DNA of 64,000 bases. Origin: Flavobacterium branchiarum. GTDB taxonomy: Bacteria; Bacteroidota; Bacteroidia; Flavobacteriales; Flavobacteriaceae. This document shows, piece after piece, positions 44,318 to 53,788 of the stretch. The stretch's first letter is position 1. Each line of letters begins with the position of its first letter. The notes beneath the pieces were generated by a model. That model saw nothing but the letters and a program-made list of their open reading frames with translations. It made no database searches and was not told where the DNA came from. A program made the translations under genes and the position numbers. The DNA lies in assembly GCF_030409845.1 (NCBI RefSeq), contig NZ_JAUFQQ010000005.1:310001-374000 (forward strand), written 5' to 3'.

Positions 44318-44372
44318 AACAAAAAAACCTCTCATTTCTGAGAGGTTTTCTAAATCTATAAAATTGTAAAAT
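44318..44372 (-). terminator. icmF terminator
   Basis: AAAACCTCTCA (44324-44334), loop TTTC, TGAGAGGTTTT (44339-44349), then Ts on the minus strand. A one-base-longer copy is at 42961-42987 in the second icmF fragment. Confidence 0.88.
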
Positions 44373-47300
44373 CTACATATTTCTTCTGTACTGTCCTCCT
44401 ACTTCAAACAAGGCTGAAGTGATTTGACCAAGCGAACAAACTTTTGTAGCCTCCATTAAGTGCGTGAATAAGTTTTCGTTTTTAATAGCTGCTTCTTGCA
44501 ACGTATTTAAATGATCTTTTACCGATTCTTTATGAAACTCATGCAGGTTGTTTAACATGTCTATCTGATATTGTTTTTCTTCTTCGGTTGCACGAATAAC
44601 CTCTGCAGGAATAACTGTTGGAGATCCTTTTGAACTCAAGAATGTATTTACTCCTACAATTGGGAAATCTCCGTTGTGTTTCAAGGTTTCGTAATACAAA
44701 CTTTCTTCTTGAATTTTTGAACGTTGGTACATAGTTTCCATTGCGCCAAGAACTCCTCCACGCTCTGTAATACGATCAAATTCTTGTAAAACTGCTGCTT
44801 CTACTAAGTCGGTTAATTCTTCGATTATAAATGAGCCTTGAATTGGATTTTCGTTTTTGGCTAAACCTAACTCTTTATTAATAATCAATTGGATTGCCAT
44901 AGCTCGGCGAACTGATTCTTCGGTTGGTGTTGTAATTGCCTCATCATACGCATTGGTATGCAACGAATTACAGTTGTCATAAATAGCGTACAATGCTTGC
45001 AACGTTGTACGGATATCGTTAAAATCTATTTCTTGTGCGTGCAATGAACGTCCTGATGTTTGAATATGGTATTTAAGCATTTGCGCTCTTTCGTTAGCAC
45101 CATATTTAATTTTCATGGCTTTTGCCCAAATCTTACGCGCTACACGACCAATAACTGCATATTCTGGATCTACTCCATTCGAGAAAAAGAATGATAAGTT
45201 GGGACCAAAATCATTAATACTCATTCCGCGACTCAAATAGTATTCTACATAAGTGAAACCATTAGAAAGCGTAAATGCCAATTGCGTAATTGGATTTGCT
45301 CCTGCCTCGGCAATATGATATCCTGAGATAGAAACCGAATAAAAATTACGAACGTTTTGTGTGATAAAATATTCCTGAACATCTCCCATTAATCGCAAAG
45401 CAAATTCGGTAGAGAAAATACACGTGTTTTGTGCTTGATCTTCTTTAAGAATATCTGCTTGTACAGTTCCTCGTACTTGCGAAAGTGTTTTTGCTTTTAT
45501 CTCGTTATAAACGTCCAAAGGCAAAACCTCATCTCCTGTAACTCCAAGAAGCATTAACCCTAAACCATTATTCCCAGCTGGCAAATCGCCTTGGTATTTA
45601 GGTCTTGTGATTCCTTTTTCTTTATATAATTTGGTGATTTTTTGTTCTACTTCTTTCTCTAAATCGTTGGCTTTAATGTAATACTCACATTGCTGATCGA
45701 TTGCTGCATTCATAAAGAATCCAAGTAACATTGGTGCTGGACCATTAATAGTCATACTCACTGATGTTAAAGCATGAACTAAGTCGAAACCTGAATATAA
45801 TTTTTTAGCATCATCAAGACAACAAATAGAAACTCCAGCATTTCCGATTTTACCATAAATATCTGGTCGTACATCGGGATCATTACCGTATAAGGTCACA
45901 CTATCAAAAGCGGTTGATAAACGTTTGGCTGGCAATCCTGCACTTACATAATGAAAACGCTTGTTGGTTCTTTCTGGCCCTCCTTCTCCTGCAAACATAC
46001 GCGACGGATCTTCACCTTCACGTTTAAAAGGATATAATCCTGATGCAAATGGAAATTCTCCTGGAACATTTTCCTGTAAACACCAACGCAAGATATCTCC
46101 CCAAGCTTCGTATTTAGGCAAAGCTATTTTCGGAATTTGTTGGTGCGATAAACTCTCTGTATGTGTTGCTATTTTTATTTCCTTATCACGAACTTTAAAG
46201 CTGTAAACTGGATTTTTGTATTTGTTTACTTTCTCATCCCACGTGAGAATCATCTCCCAGTTGTAGGGGTCTAAATCCATTTTTACTTTATCAAATTGAT
46301 TGTGTAAAAGGTTTAAGAAAACACGATTTTCATTTTGTTCGTCTGTTGCACCTAAATCATCGATTCCCGTTTTTGTAATTACTGGAATTTTACCCGAAAC
46401 TGATTCTAGGGTTTTAAAGATTCCGTATAATTTTTGAGCTACTTGCTGTTGTGACAAAGCTGTTTGATCGTACTTACGGTTACTCTCGGCAATTTCAGAT
46501 AAATATCTTGTGCGGTGCGGTGGAATAACGAATATCTTCTCGCTCATTTCACGAGTTATTTCGAAAGTCGATTTTAAATCCGACTCTGTTTTTTCTACAA
46601 TTTTATCCATGATAGATTTATACAATGTATTCATCCCTGGATCATTAAACTGCGAAGCAATTGTTCCAAAAACAGGCATATCATCTGGGTTTTTATCCCA
46701 TAAATTATGATTGCGTTGGTATTGTTTTTTTACATCACGTATTGCATCTAGTGCACCACGTTTGTCAAATTTATTAAGCGCTACTAAATCGGCAAAATCA
46801 AGCATGTCGATTTTTTCCAATTGTGTCGCTGCTCCAAACTCTGGTGTCATTACATATAATGAAACATCGGAGTGATCCATAATTTCTGTATCTGACTGAC
46901 CAATTCCTGAAGTTTCTAGAATGATAATATCATATTTAGCTGCTTTAAGAACCTGAATGGCTTCGGCAACATATTTAGATAAAGCCAAATTTGATTGACG
47001 AGTTGCCAACGAACGCATATAAACTCTTGAGTTGTTAATTGCATTCATTCGGATTCTATCTCCTAAAAGTGCTCCTCCTGTTTTACGTTTGGATGGATCA
47101 ACTGATACTATTCCGATAGTTTTTGTTGGAAAATCAATTAAAAAACGACGTACCAATTCGTCTACCAATGATGATTTTCCTGCTCCTCCAGTTCCTGTAA
47201 TCCCTAATACAGGAATTTTAGAATTTGCATTGGTTTTGTGTATTTTATCAAAAACTGGCTTTGCAATTTCAGGAAAATTCTCTGCAGCCGATATCAAACG

Positions 47301-47801
47301 CGCAATTGCCGTTGGATTTTTATCTTCGATATGATCGATTTCGTTTGTAAGTTTATCTCCAATAGGATAATCTGAACGTTGTACCAAATCATTTATCATT
47401 CCTTGTAATCCTAAAGAACGTCCATCATCTGGAGAATATATTCTGGTGATTCCGTATTCCTGTAATTCTGCAATTTCGCTTGGCAAAATTACACCACCAC
47501 CACCACCGAAAATCTTAATATGTCCCGCTCCTTTTTCATGAAGCAAATCATACATGTATTTAAAATATTCGTTGTGACCACCTTGGTAAGAAGTCAGCGC
47601 AATTGAGTTTGCGTCTTCTTGAATAGCTGTATTTACAACTTCTTCAACACTTCGGTCGTGACCTAAATGAATTACCTCAACTCCTGTTGACTGAATAATA
47701 CGACGCATTATATTTATTGCCGCATCATGTCCATCAAAAAGTGATGCTGCGGTAACAATTCTTACTTTATTTTTAGGAATATAAGGTATTTGTGGTTCCA
47801 T
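44373..47801 (-). CDS. icmF: Fused B12-dependent acyl-CoA mutase (IcmF type) with built-in G-protein chaperone
   Basis: A 1142-residue protein with, in order: a B12-binding domain ([20 protein letters not shown], the DxHxxG-like site ending in A rather than G), a MeaI-type GTPase (P-loop [17 protein letters not shown], with [15 protein letters not shown] and the NKxD motif LNKFDKRGA), and a large TIM-barrel mutase domain ([55 protein letters not shown]). IcmF interconverts isobutyryl- and n-butyryl-CoA or related acyl-CoAs, with adenosylcobalamin. Flavobacterium copies are often annotated methylmalonyl-CoA mutase family. No cobalamin riboswitch is seen upstream. Confidence 0.95.
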   Translation of the reverse strand: MEPQIPYIPKNKVRIVTAASLFDGHDAAINIMRRIIQSTGVEVIHLGHDRSVEEVVNTAIQEDANSIALTSYQGGHNEYFKYMYDLLHEKGAGHIKIFGGGGGVILPSEIAELQEYGITRIYSPDDGRSLGLQGMINDLVQRSDYPIGDKLTNEIDHIEDKNPTAIARLISAAENFPEIAKPVFDKIHKTNANSKIPVLGITGTGGAGKSSLVDELVRRFLIDFPTKTIGIVSVDPSKRKTGGALLGDRIRMNAINNSRVYMRSLATRQSNLALSKYVAEAIQVLKAAKYDIIILETSGIGQSDTEIMDHSDVSLYVMTPEFGAATQLEKIDMLDFADLVALNKFDKRGALDAIRDVKKQYQRNHNLWDKNPDDMPVFGTIASQFNDPGMNTLYKSIMDKIVEKTESDLKSTFEITREMSEKIFVIPPHRTRYLSEIAESNRKYDQTALSQQQVAQKLYGIFKTLESVSGKIPVITKTGIDDLGATDEQNENRVFLNLLHNQFDKVKMDLDPYNWEMILTWDEKVNKYKNPVYSFKVRDKEIKIATHTESLSHQQIPKIALPKYEAWGDILRWCLQENVPGEFPFASGLYPFKREGEDPSRMFAGEGGPERTNKRFHYVSAGLPAKRLSTAFDSVTLYGNDPDVRPDIYGKIGNAGVSICCLDDAKKLYSGFDLVHALTSVSMTINGPAPMLLGFFMNAAIDQQCEYYIKANDLEKEVEQKITKLYKEKGITRPKYQGDLPAGNNGLGLMLLGVTGDEVLPLDVYNEIKAKTLSQVRGTVQADILKEDQAQNTCIFSTEFALRLMGDVQEYFITQNVRNFYSVSISGYHIAEAGANPITQLAFTLSNGFTYVEYYLSRGMSINDFGPNLSFFFSNGVDPEYAVIGRVARKIWAKAMKIKYGANERAQMLKYHIQTSGRSLHAQEIDFNDIRTTLQALYAIYDNCNSLHTNAYDEAITTPTEESVRRAMAIQLIINKELGLAKNENPIQGSFIIEELTDLVEAAVLQEFDRITERGGVLGAMETMYQRSKIQEESLYYETLKHNGDFPIVGVNTFLSSKGSPTVIPAEVIRATEEEKQYQIDMLNNLHEFHKESVKDHLNTLQEAAIKNENLFTHLMEATKVCSLGQITSALFEVGGQYRRNM

Positions 47802-48469
47802 TTTGAGAATATGATAATTTTAGGAGAGCAATTTACAAAAAAATTTAATTAATCTTGAATCTAGTTTTAAAGCTTATCAAAAAAAATATTCGCAAACAAA
47901 TATTAAAATAGGTAACATCAAACAAATTTTTCATTTTATATCTTTTTTCTTATATATTTGTACAGATTTTAAAATCAACTAGTTAACAGAACGGTAATAG
48001 TACTACAAAAAACAACAATCATCATAGTGTCTCGTATTTATTCTACTTGCTTATAAATGTATCAATCGACTATCATTACAGATCGTTTTTATAAAAATAA
48101 CGCAAAAGAGAATTTTATTACCTAGAATATTCATCAATAACATGTTTAAATTACAAATAGAAATAATACAAATAAAACATAGCTACTCTTATTATAAGGG
48201 TTAAAAAATATTTTGGCTTAAGAATAATTTTTACATAATACGCCTATTCCCCCTGACGTACTATTCTGGCCCAACAATCTTGTTTTTGGTACCCAAACTA
48301 AAAACAGTATTACAATAATTATTTAAAAAAATTATTCCTGAAATTTAAAAATCAGCCTATTATTAAATAATAGATCTGCTATTCTTTTATGGACAATAAA
48401 AATTATTTATAGAATACAAAACCAATATATCTTGCTATAACTGAAATAGCAATTTCAAAAATACCGCAC
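47802..48469. other. Intergenic region without a gene
   Basis: 668 bp of AT-rich sequence upstream of icmF (divergent) and of the 188-residue gene. No reading frame, terminator or recognisable RNA is seen, and there is no B12-box. Confidence 0.4.
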
Positions 48470-49036
48470 ATGAAAAAATTTGATTTAAAAACATTTAATG
48501 AACGCAAAAAAGAAAACAATACCTATTGTCGGTATATTAAAAAGAATGATGATGGTAAAAATGTAGAAACCTATCTTATTGAGAATAATGATTCTTATCA
48601 AGAAACAAATACTACCTTAAATACTCCTATTAAGGAAAGATATATGTACGATAAGAATACATTGAAGATTACAAAAAAAATAACTAGCTTTTATGATTGT
48701 ATTATTGGCTTTCGAAAAGAATATGATGAAAACGGAATCCTTATTAAAGAGATAAATAACGACAAACCTTATACGTTTAGCTGGCAAGATTTGGTGCAAA
48801 AAATGAAAATGGAGTATGATATTGACCTAATGGATAAATTAGATCAAGTTAAAAATGATAATTGTGTGTCATCTGTTACTAGAAATCCTGCATTAATGAA
48901 ATATCATATCCGTATTCCACGCGAACATATGCCTCATGGTATTCTAGAAGAAAGACTTGAAATTGATGCAACTACAGGGGAAGTTATCTCTCATATTAAA
49001 AACAAAGAAAAAACATATCCAAATGCCAATAAATAA
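48470..49036 (+). CDS. Hypothetical protein, 188 aa
   Basis: Not recognised. A cytoplasmic, Asn/Lys/Asp-rich protein (MKKFDLKTFNERKKENNTYC, RYIKKNDDGKN) with no signal peptide. The centre has VEY-like, repetitive strands (ITSFYDCIIGFRKEYDENGI, LIKEINNDKPYTFSWQD), recalling MORN-like or toxin-immunity proteins. The end (EERLEIDATTGEVISHIKNK) carries a conserved-looking G-E-V. It stands alone between intergenic regions. The function cannot be inferred. Confidence 0.6.
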   Translation: MKKFDLKTFNERKKENNTYCRYIKKNDDGKNVETYLIENNDSYQETNTTLNTPIKERYMYDKNTLKITKKITSFYDCIIGFRKEYDENGILIKEINNDKPYTFSWQDLVQKMKMEYDIDLMDKLDQVKNDNCVSSVTRNPALMKYHIRIPREHMPHGILEERLEIDATTGEVISHIKNKEKTYPNANK

Positions 49037-49107
49037 CTAACACTGTCTTTAAGTATATTGCTAATTACATTGCTCAGTTAACACTCCTAATACAAAACCA
49101 TCTTTCC

Positions 49108-49178
49108 TAGTCTAGCCCCGATGGAAACGGTATACCGCACTTTTGGGGTGCGGATTTAGTGTACAGCGGGTACATTGT
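49108..49178 (+). ncRNA. Probable Flavo-1 RNA motif
   Basis: The block TAGTCTAGCCCCGATGGAAA ... CGG ... CCGCACTTTTGGGGTGCGG ... TTTAGTGTACAGCGGGTACA matches the recalled Flavo-1 consensus (TAGCCCCGATxGxAxCGG, variable hairpin, ACAGCGGG). The variable hairpin here is CCGCAC (49135-49140) with GTGCGG (49148-49153). Flavo-1 is a structured RNA of unknown function found only in Bacteroidota. Assignment is from memory of the consensus; strand is taken from the conserved orientation. Confidence 0.6.
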
Positions 49179-49216
49179 TAGTAATAAAACAAAATGTTGG
49201 TGCTCCTAAAATAAAA

Positions 49217-49250
49217 TTGTGGCTTTGTTTTTGAATAAGTAGTATTTTTG
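49217..49250 (+). promoter_or_regulatory. Candidate promoter of the DUF4197 gene
   Basis: TTG at 49217-49219 and TATTTTTG at 49243-49250 (TAnnTTTG) are 23 nt apart, the upper limit of the known 17-23 nt spacing. The -7 element ends 22 nt before the start codon. Confidence 0.45.
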
Positions 49251-49272
49251 AAACTTATAAAATTACTATTTA

Positions 49273-49992
49273 ATGAAAAAGATTTTACTTTTAACACTGG
49301 CATTTTCTATTACATCTTATGCTCAGGTGCAAGAAACGCTTAACAAATTACCTAAATTATCTTCTAAATTATCAAGCCTTGGTGGGGTTGATATCGCTTC
49401 GGGGTTAAAAGAAGCCTTAGATAAAGGAATAGCTAAACAAGTGACTAAATTAACGGCTACTGATGGTTTTTATAAAAATGAAGCTGTAAAAATATTAATG
49501 CCTGAGGAATTACAAAAAGTAGATGCTACTCTAAGAAAATTTGGTCTTGGATCTCTTGCCGACGAAGGTATTAAGGTATTGAATCGTGCTGCCGAAGATG
49601 CTGTGAAAGAAGCAACTCCTATATTTGTTTCGGCTGTAAAAAACATGTCTATTAATGATGCTAAATCTATTTTATTAGGTAAAGAAAACGCAGCTACTAC
49701 TTATTTAGAATCTAGTACTACTACTTCATTATACAGTAAATTTAACCCTGTTATTAAAGAATCTTTTAGCAAAGTTGGTGCCGATGAAATCTGGTCAAAT
49801 ATTATTACCAAATACAACGGTCTTCCGTTTGTGAAAAAGGTGAATACTGACTTAACAGATTATACTACTACCCAAGCGCTTGCTGGTGTATTTAAAATGA
49901 TTGCCGTAGAAGAAAAAACGATTAGAACCGATATAAGCGCAAGAACTTCTCCTTTACTGAAAAAAGTTTTTGCTATGCAGGATAAAAAATAA
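49273..49992 (+). CDS. DUF4197 family exported protein
   Basis: A 239-residue exported protein (signal peptide MKKILLLTLAFSITSYAQ). The mature part is mostly alpha-helical with the DUF4197 pattern: DIASGLKEALDKGIAKQVTK, FYKNEAVKILMPEELQKVDA, SINDAKSILLGKENAATTYL, YTTTQALAGVFKMIAVEEKT and TDISARTSPLLKKVFAM at the C-terminus. Function unknown; probably periplasmic. It lies 41 bp before purU on the same strand and may be co-transcribed. Confidence 0.93.
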   Translation: MKKILLLTLAFSITSYAQVQETLNKLPKLSSKLSSLGGVDIASGLKEALDKGIAKQVTKLTATDGFYKNEAVKILMPEELQKVDATLRKFGLGSLADEGIKVLNRAAEDAVKEATPIFVSAVKNMSINDAKSILLGKENAATTYLESSTTTSLYSKFNPVIKESFSKVGADEIWSNIITKYNGLPFVKKVNTDLTDYTTTQALAGVFKMIAVEEKTIRTDISARTSPLLKKVFAMQDKK

Positions 49993-50033
49993 TCTAAATA
50001 ACAAACTACTAACCGACTAACCAAAAAACTAAA

Positions 50034-50888
50034 ATGCAAAAAATAACTTTTCTTATTCATTGCAAAGACCAAAAAGGGATTATTGCAGCGGTGACTAATT
50101 TTATCCTAAAAGTGGAAGGAAACATTACTTACATTGACCAACATGTTGATGTGGAGCAAAATGTGTTCTTCATGCGACTGGAATGCGAACTAACCAATCG
50201 TAATATTGCTATTGAGGATATTAAATCTGATTTTAACGATTCTATTGCTACCGATTTTCAGATGTCATGGGAATTATACAATCAGGAGCAAAAGCCTAAA
50301 ATGGCATTGTTTGTTTCTAAATACGACCACTGTTTATTTGATATTCTAGGTCGTTATAGTGCCGATGAATTAGGAGTTGATATTCCTGTTATTATTAGTA
50401 ATCATAATGATTTAAGGGCGATTGCAGAACGTTTTGATATTCCGTTTCACTGTGTTCCGTTTACTAAAGACACTAAAGAGGAAGGGGAGAAACTTCAGAT
50501 TGCTTTGCTGAAAAAATACGAGATTAACTTTATTGTCTTAGCGCGTTATATGCAAATTATTACTCCTAGATTAATTGCACTTTACGAAAACAAAATCATT
50601 AATATTCATCACTCTTTTTTACCCGCATTTCCTGGTGCTAAACCATACCATTCGGCTTTTAAAAGAGGGGTTAAAATTATTGGAGCCACAAGCCATTATG
50701 TAACCGAAGAATTAGATGAAGGTCCGATTATTGAACAAGATATTGCTCGTGTTTCACATATTCATTCGGTAGATGATTTTATCATGAAAGGACGTGATCT
50801 AGAACGTATCGTATTAGCAAGAGCTATAAAATTACATGCCGAACGCAAAACAATGGTTTATAGTAATAAAACTGTGGTTTTTTCTTAA
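50034..50888 (+). CDS. purU: Formyltetrahydrofolate deformylase
   Basis: A 284-residue cytoplasmic enzyme. An N-terminal ACT-like domain (MQKITFLIHCKDQKGIIAAV, about residues 1-80) precedes a formyltransferase-type catalytic domain (about 85-280) with PVIISNHNDLRAIAERFDIP, FIVLARYMQIITPRLIAL, HHSFLPAFPGAKPYHSAFKR, GVKIIGATSHYVTEELDEGP. The catalytic Asn/His/Asp are in NIHHSFLP and ELDEGPII. It hydrolyses 10-formyl-THF to formate plus THF, supplying formate for PurT and balancing one-carbon pools. Confidence 0.95.
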   Translation: MQKITFLIHCKDQKGIIAAVTNFILKVEGNITYIDQHVDVEQNVFFMRLECELTNRNIAIEDIKSDFNDSIATDFQMSWELYNQEQKPKMALFVSKYDHCLFDILGRYSADELGVDIPVIISNHNDLRAIAERFDIPFHCVPFTKDTKEEGEKLQIALLKKYEINFIVLARYMQIITPRLIALYENKIINIHHSFLPAFPGAKPYHSAFKRGVKIIGATSHYVTEELDEGPIIEQDIARVSHIHSVDDFIMKGRDLERIVLARAIKLHAERKTMVYSNKTVVFS

Positions 50889-51872
50889 AAAAAGTTTCAA
50901 GTTTCTTAATGACTCCGAAGTTTTGCTTCTTTGTGGCACTGTGCCTTTGTAACTTTCCAAAAAAGTACTATTCAGTTGCAGTGTCATCCTGAGCGGAGTC
51001 GAAGGACGGTTCTTAAAAATCTGAATCCCTCTGAATCTTTGTTCCTTTGAACCTCTGGAACTAAAAAACATTTTACCACACTAATTGAGCAGTTTTTCTC
51101 GCAAAGACGCTAAAAATTGAAGTCATTTCTACTAAAGACTTTGAAATTTTTAATCTTAGTACCTTCTAATAAAACAACAAACCCGACAGCTTTCAAAAAA
51201 CTGTCGGGTTTTGTTTTATAATTCTCAGTTGTAAACTAGTTTTCAGTTTCTTAGCACCTTAGTAAATAGCTTCGACTCCGCTCAGCTTGACAAACCTTAC
51301 AAATCCTGGTTTTCAGTTTTCAGTCCCTGCATTTAAATCTTAGTAACTCAGAACCTCAGCCTCTTTTAAAAAAAACTTTTATAACGCTGATTGAACAGAG
51401 TAGTTTTTCTCGCAAAGACACAAAGACGCTAAAATCAGTCTCAGTCTCATCCTGAACGGATTGAAAACAGTCTCAGTATTAGTCTCAATAAGCAGAAGTT
51501 TCAATAACTCAAAACTTAGAATCTTAGCAACTCAGAACCTCAGCCTCTTTAAAAAAAAACTTTTATAACGCTGATTGAACAAATTAGTTTTTCTCGCAAA
51601 GACACAAAGAGGCAAAAATTTGAAAATAATTCGGCTAAAGCCTTTACTATCTGAATTCCTTTCTTCCAGCTAAAGCTGGAAGCTATTGATTAAAAGTTCT
51701 AAATAAAAACTAAATAGCAACTTTAAACTCTTTGAAAATTTAAACCTCTGCTCCTTTGAACCTTTGCAACTTTGAACCTTTGCAACTTTGTATCTAAAAA
51801 ATCTCAGAACCTTAGCAACTTAGTACCTCAGAACCTTTCCTTTGAAGCTTTGAACCTCTGCAACTAAAAAAA
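50889..51872. other. Long intergenic repeat-rich region
   Basis: 984 bp without a gene. It contains an imperfect 66-bp unit (ACTTTTATAACGCTGATTGA-ACA ... CTCGCAAAGACACAAAGA) at about 51368-51433 and 51553-51620, with a partial at 51077-51115. It also has CTCAGAACCTCAGCCTC words twice, the Bacteroidota words TCATCCTGAGCGGAGTCGAA (50985-51004) and CTTCGACTCCGCTCAGCTTG, its approximate inverse (51269-51288), and many CCTTTGAACC words near 51740-51860. Confidence 0.85.
51179..51216 (+). terminator. Strong stem-loop with T-tract
   Basis: AAACCCGACAG (51179-51189) pairs with CTGTCGGGTTT (51201-51211), then TGTTTTA. It lies about 290 bp after purU, beyond the first repeats, so purU may have a long 3' UTR or another short transcript may end here. 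Confidence 0.8.
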
Positions 51873-53366
51873 TTACCTTACTTCAATCAATAATCTTGGG
51901 TCGCTAAAGTTGTCTACTTCATCCATTGTCATTCCTAATGCATTTGCTACACCTGCTCCATAAGCTGGATCGGCTTTAAAGCAGTTACGAATGTGTCTTA
52001 CTTGAATAAACTTTTGCGCTCCCCCTACTTGTGCCGCTGTATTCTTGAATAAGAATTGCTTTTTATCTTCGGTCATTAAGCGGAATAGTTTTCCTGGTTG
52101 AGAGAAATAATCGTTATCATCTTCTCTAAAGTTATGTGCGTATGCATCACCATGAATTGATAGTGGTGGCTCTTTGTGTTCAGGTTGCTCTTGCCATTGT
52201 CCAAAACTATTAGGCTCGTAGTGTTTTTTACTTCCGTAATTTCCATCTACGCGCATTGCTCCATCTCTATGAAAACTATTTACGGGACATTTTGCTGCGT
52301 TTACAGGAATTTGTGCATTGTTTACTCCTAAGCGATAACGGTGTGCATCACCATAAGAAAACAAACGCGCTTGTAACATTTTATCTGGTGAGTATCCGAT
52401 TCCTGGAACAATGTTAGCAGGATTAAATGCTGCTTGCTCTACTTCGGCAAAATAGTTATCTGGATTTCTATTTAATTCAAATTCTCCTACTGGAATAAGT
52501 GGAAAATCTCCTTTTAACCAAACTTTAGTTAAATCAAAAGGATGGTATTTATAGGTTTTAGCTTGCTCCTCAGCCATGATTTGAACAGACAATTTCCATT
52601 TTGGAAAATCTTTTCTTTCAATTGCTTCAAACAAATCTCTTTGGTGGCTTTCACGGTCGTTTCCAACAAGTTTTGCAGCTTCTTCATCAGATAGGTTTTC
52701 GATTCCTTGTTGTGTTACAAAGTGAAACTTAACCCAATGTCTTTCGTTTTTATCATTGATAAAACTAAACGTATGACTTCCAAATCCATGCATCTGACGA
52801 TATGATTTTGGAATACCTCTATCACTCATTACAATTGTTACTTGATGTAAAGCCTCAGGAAGTAATGTCCAGAAATCCCAATTGTTATCGGCACTTCTTA
52901 AATTTGTTTGTGGATCCCTTTTTACAGCATGATTTAAGTCTGGGAATTTCATTGGATCACGGAAAAAGAATACCGGAGTATTGTTACCTACTAAATCCCA
53001 ATTTCCTTGATTGGTGTAGAATTTCATCGCAAAACCACGAATATCTCTTTCTGCATCGGCAGCACCTCTTTCTCCTGCAACAGTTGAAAAACGAACAAAC
53101 ATGTCTGTTTTTTTTCCTATCTCTGAAAAGATATCAGCTTTAGTATATTGAGTAATATCATGCGTTACAGTAAATGTTCCATAAGCAGCAGATCCTTTAG
53201 CGTGCATTCTTCTTTCGGGAATTACCTCTCGGTCAAAGTGTGCCATTTTTTCTAAAAACCAAAAATCCTGTAATAATACTGGACCACGAGGCCCTGCAGT
53301 CATTATGTTTTGATTGTCTGGTACAGGTGTTCCTGTTGCCGTGGTAAGTTTGTCTTTCGATTCCAT
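51873..53366 (-). CDS. katA: Catalase (monofunctional, haem)
   Basis: I use the ATG at 53366 ([12 protein letters not shown], 497 aa), 30 nt after the -7 element; the TTG at 53375 is a weaker option. Landmarks: the distal His in [34 protein letters not shown], the distal Asn in [15 protein letters not shown], the haem-ligating Tyr in [16 protein letters not shown]. It disproportionates hydrogen peroxide in the cytoplasm. Clade 3 small-subunit catalase by length. A full consensus promoter with a palindrome between the elements precedes it. Confidence 0.96.
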   Translation of the reverse strand: MESKDKLTTATGTPVPDNQNIMTAGPRGPVLLQDFWFLEKMAHFDREVIPERRMHAKGSAAYGTFTVTHDITQYTKADIFSEIGKKTDMFVRFSTVAGERGAADAERDIRGFAMKFYTNQGNWDLVGNNTPVFFFRDPMKFPDLNHAVKRDPQTNLRSADNNWDFWTLLPEALHQVTIVMSDRGIPKSYRQMHGFGSHTFSFINDKNERHWVKFHFVTQQGIENLSDEEAAKLVGNDRESHQRDLFEAIERKDFPKWKLSVQIMAEEQAKTYKYHPFDLTKVWLKGDFPLIPVGEFELNRNPDNYFAEVEQAAFNPANIVPGIGYSPDKMLQARLFSYGDAHRYRLGVNNAQIPVNAAKCPVNSFHRDGAMRVDGNYGSKKHYEPNSFGQWQEQPEHKEPPLSIHGDAYAHNFREDDNDYFSQPGKLFRLMTEDKKQFLFKNTAAQVGGAQKFIQVRHIRNCFKADPAYGAGVANALGMTMDEVDNFSDPRLLIEVR

Positions 53367-53392
53367 AAGTAACAAATTTTAATGATTATATT

Positions 53393-53423
53393 CAAAGGTA
53401 ACGCACTTGTGTTTATAAACAAA
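53393..53423 (-). promoter_or_regulatory. Consensus promoter of the catalase gene with an internal palindrome
   Basis: On the minus strand TTTG (53420-53423) is followed by exactly 19 nt and TACCTTTG (53393-53400), matching the Bacteroidota sigma-A consensus. The perfect 12-nt palindrome TGTTTATAAACA (53410-53421) overlaps the -33 element, where a repressor could block RNA polymerase. Confidence 0.75.
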
Positions 53424-53569
53424 ATTGATTGTTTTTATATTATAATAGATTTACACTATTTAATAGTATTAATTTACTACATTTTATACATCCTTAAAAG
53501 TAATTAAAAAAAGTTAACTTATGTACAACAAAGTAATAACAAAACCTTAACAACATAACATTGGCTTAT
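53424..53569. other. Upstream region of the catalase gene
   Basis: AT-rich non-coding sequence. No second reading frame. The stretch 53570-53666 next to it holds a predicted small RNA. Confidence 0.4.
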
Positions 53570-53666
53570 GTCCGACCTTTGCAATGTAATAAACTGGTTA
53601 TTTATTATTTTGGTTTTGGTTAGTTAAATGATTGTCGGCATCTTGGTTAGATGCCGGCTTTTTTTT
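53570..53666 (+). ncRNA. Predicted small RNA ending in an orphan terminator
   Basis: On the plus strand GACCTTTGCA (near 53573) resembles a -7 element, and the stretch ends in a strong intrinsic terminator: GTCGGCATCT (53634-53643), loop TGGTT, AGATGCCGGC (53649-53658), then eight Ts. Both flanking genes are on the minus strand and no plus-strand gene lies within 2.7 kb upstream, so this terminator should belong to a short transcript of about 80-95 nt. No known RNA family is recognised. Confidence 0.5.
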
Positions 53667-53734
53667 GCCTTTTTTTCTAAAAACACACCAAATTTAGTCT
53701 TCTACTTAAATATTAGGGAATCTTTATTTAAATC

Positions 53735-53768
53735 AAAAAGCCGCATTAGAAATCTAATACAGCTTTTG
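53735..53768 (-). terminator. Imperfect terminator of the BtuF-like gene
   Basis: AAAAAGCCGCATTAG and CTAATACAGCTTTT pair with two mismatches around AAAT, and the minus-strand product has a T-rich tail. It lies about 20 bp after the stop codon. Confidence 0.6.
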
Positions 53769-53788
53769 AATTGAATTTTAAAAGTAAC

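Noticed and set aside
40561..44320. Prophage or integrative element
   Set aside because: BRO-N, RhuM, XRE and antitoxin-like genes suggest mobility, but there is no integrase, transposase, phage structural or replication gene, so only single-gene modules can be claimed.
47802..48469. Cobalamin riboswitch in front of icmF
   Set aside because: No B12-box or comparable structure is seen in the AT-rich gap, although the enzyme needs B12.
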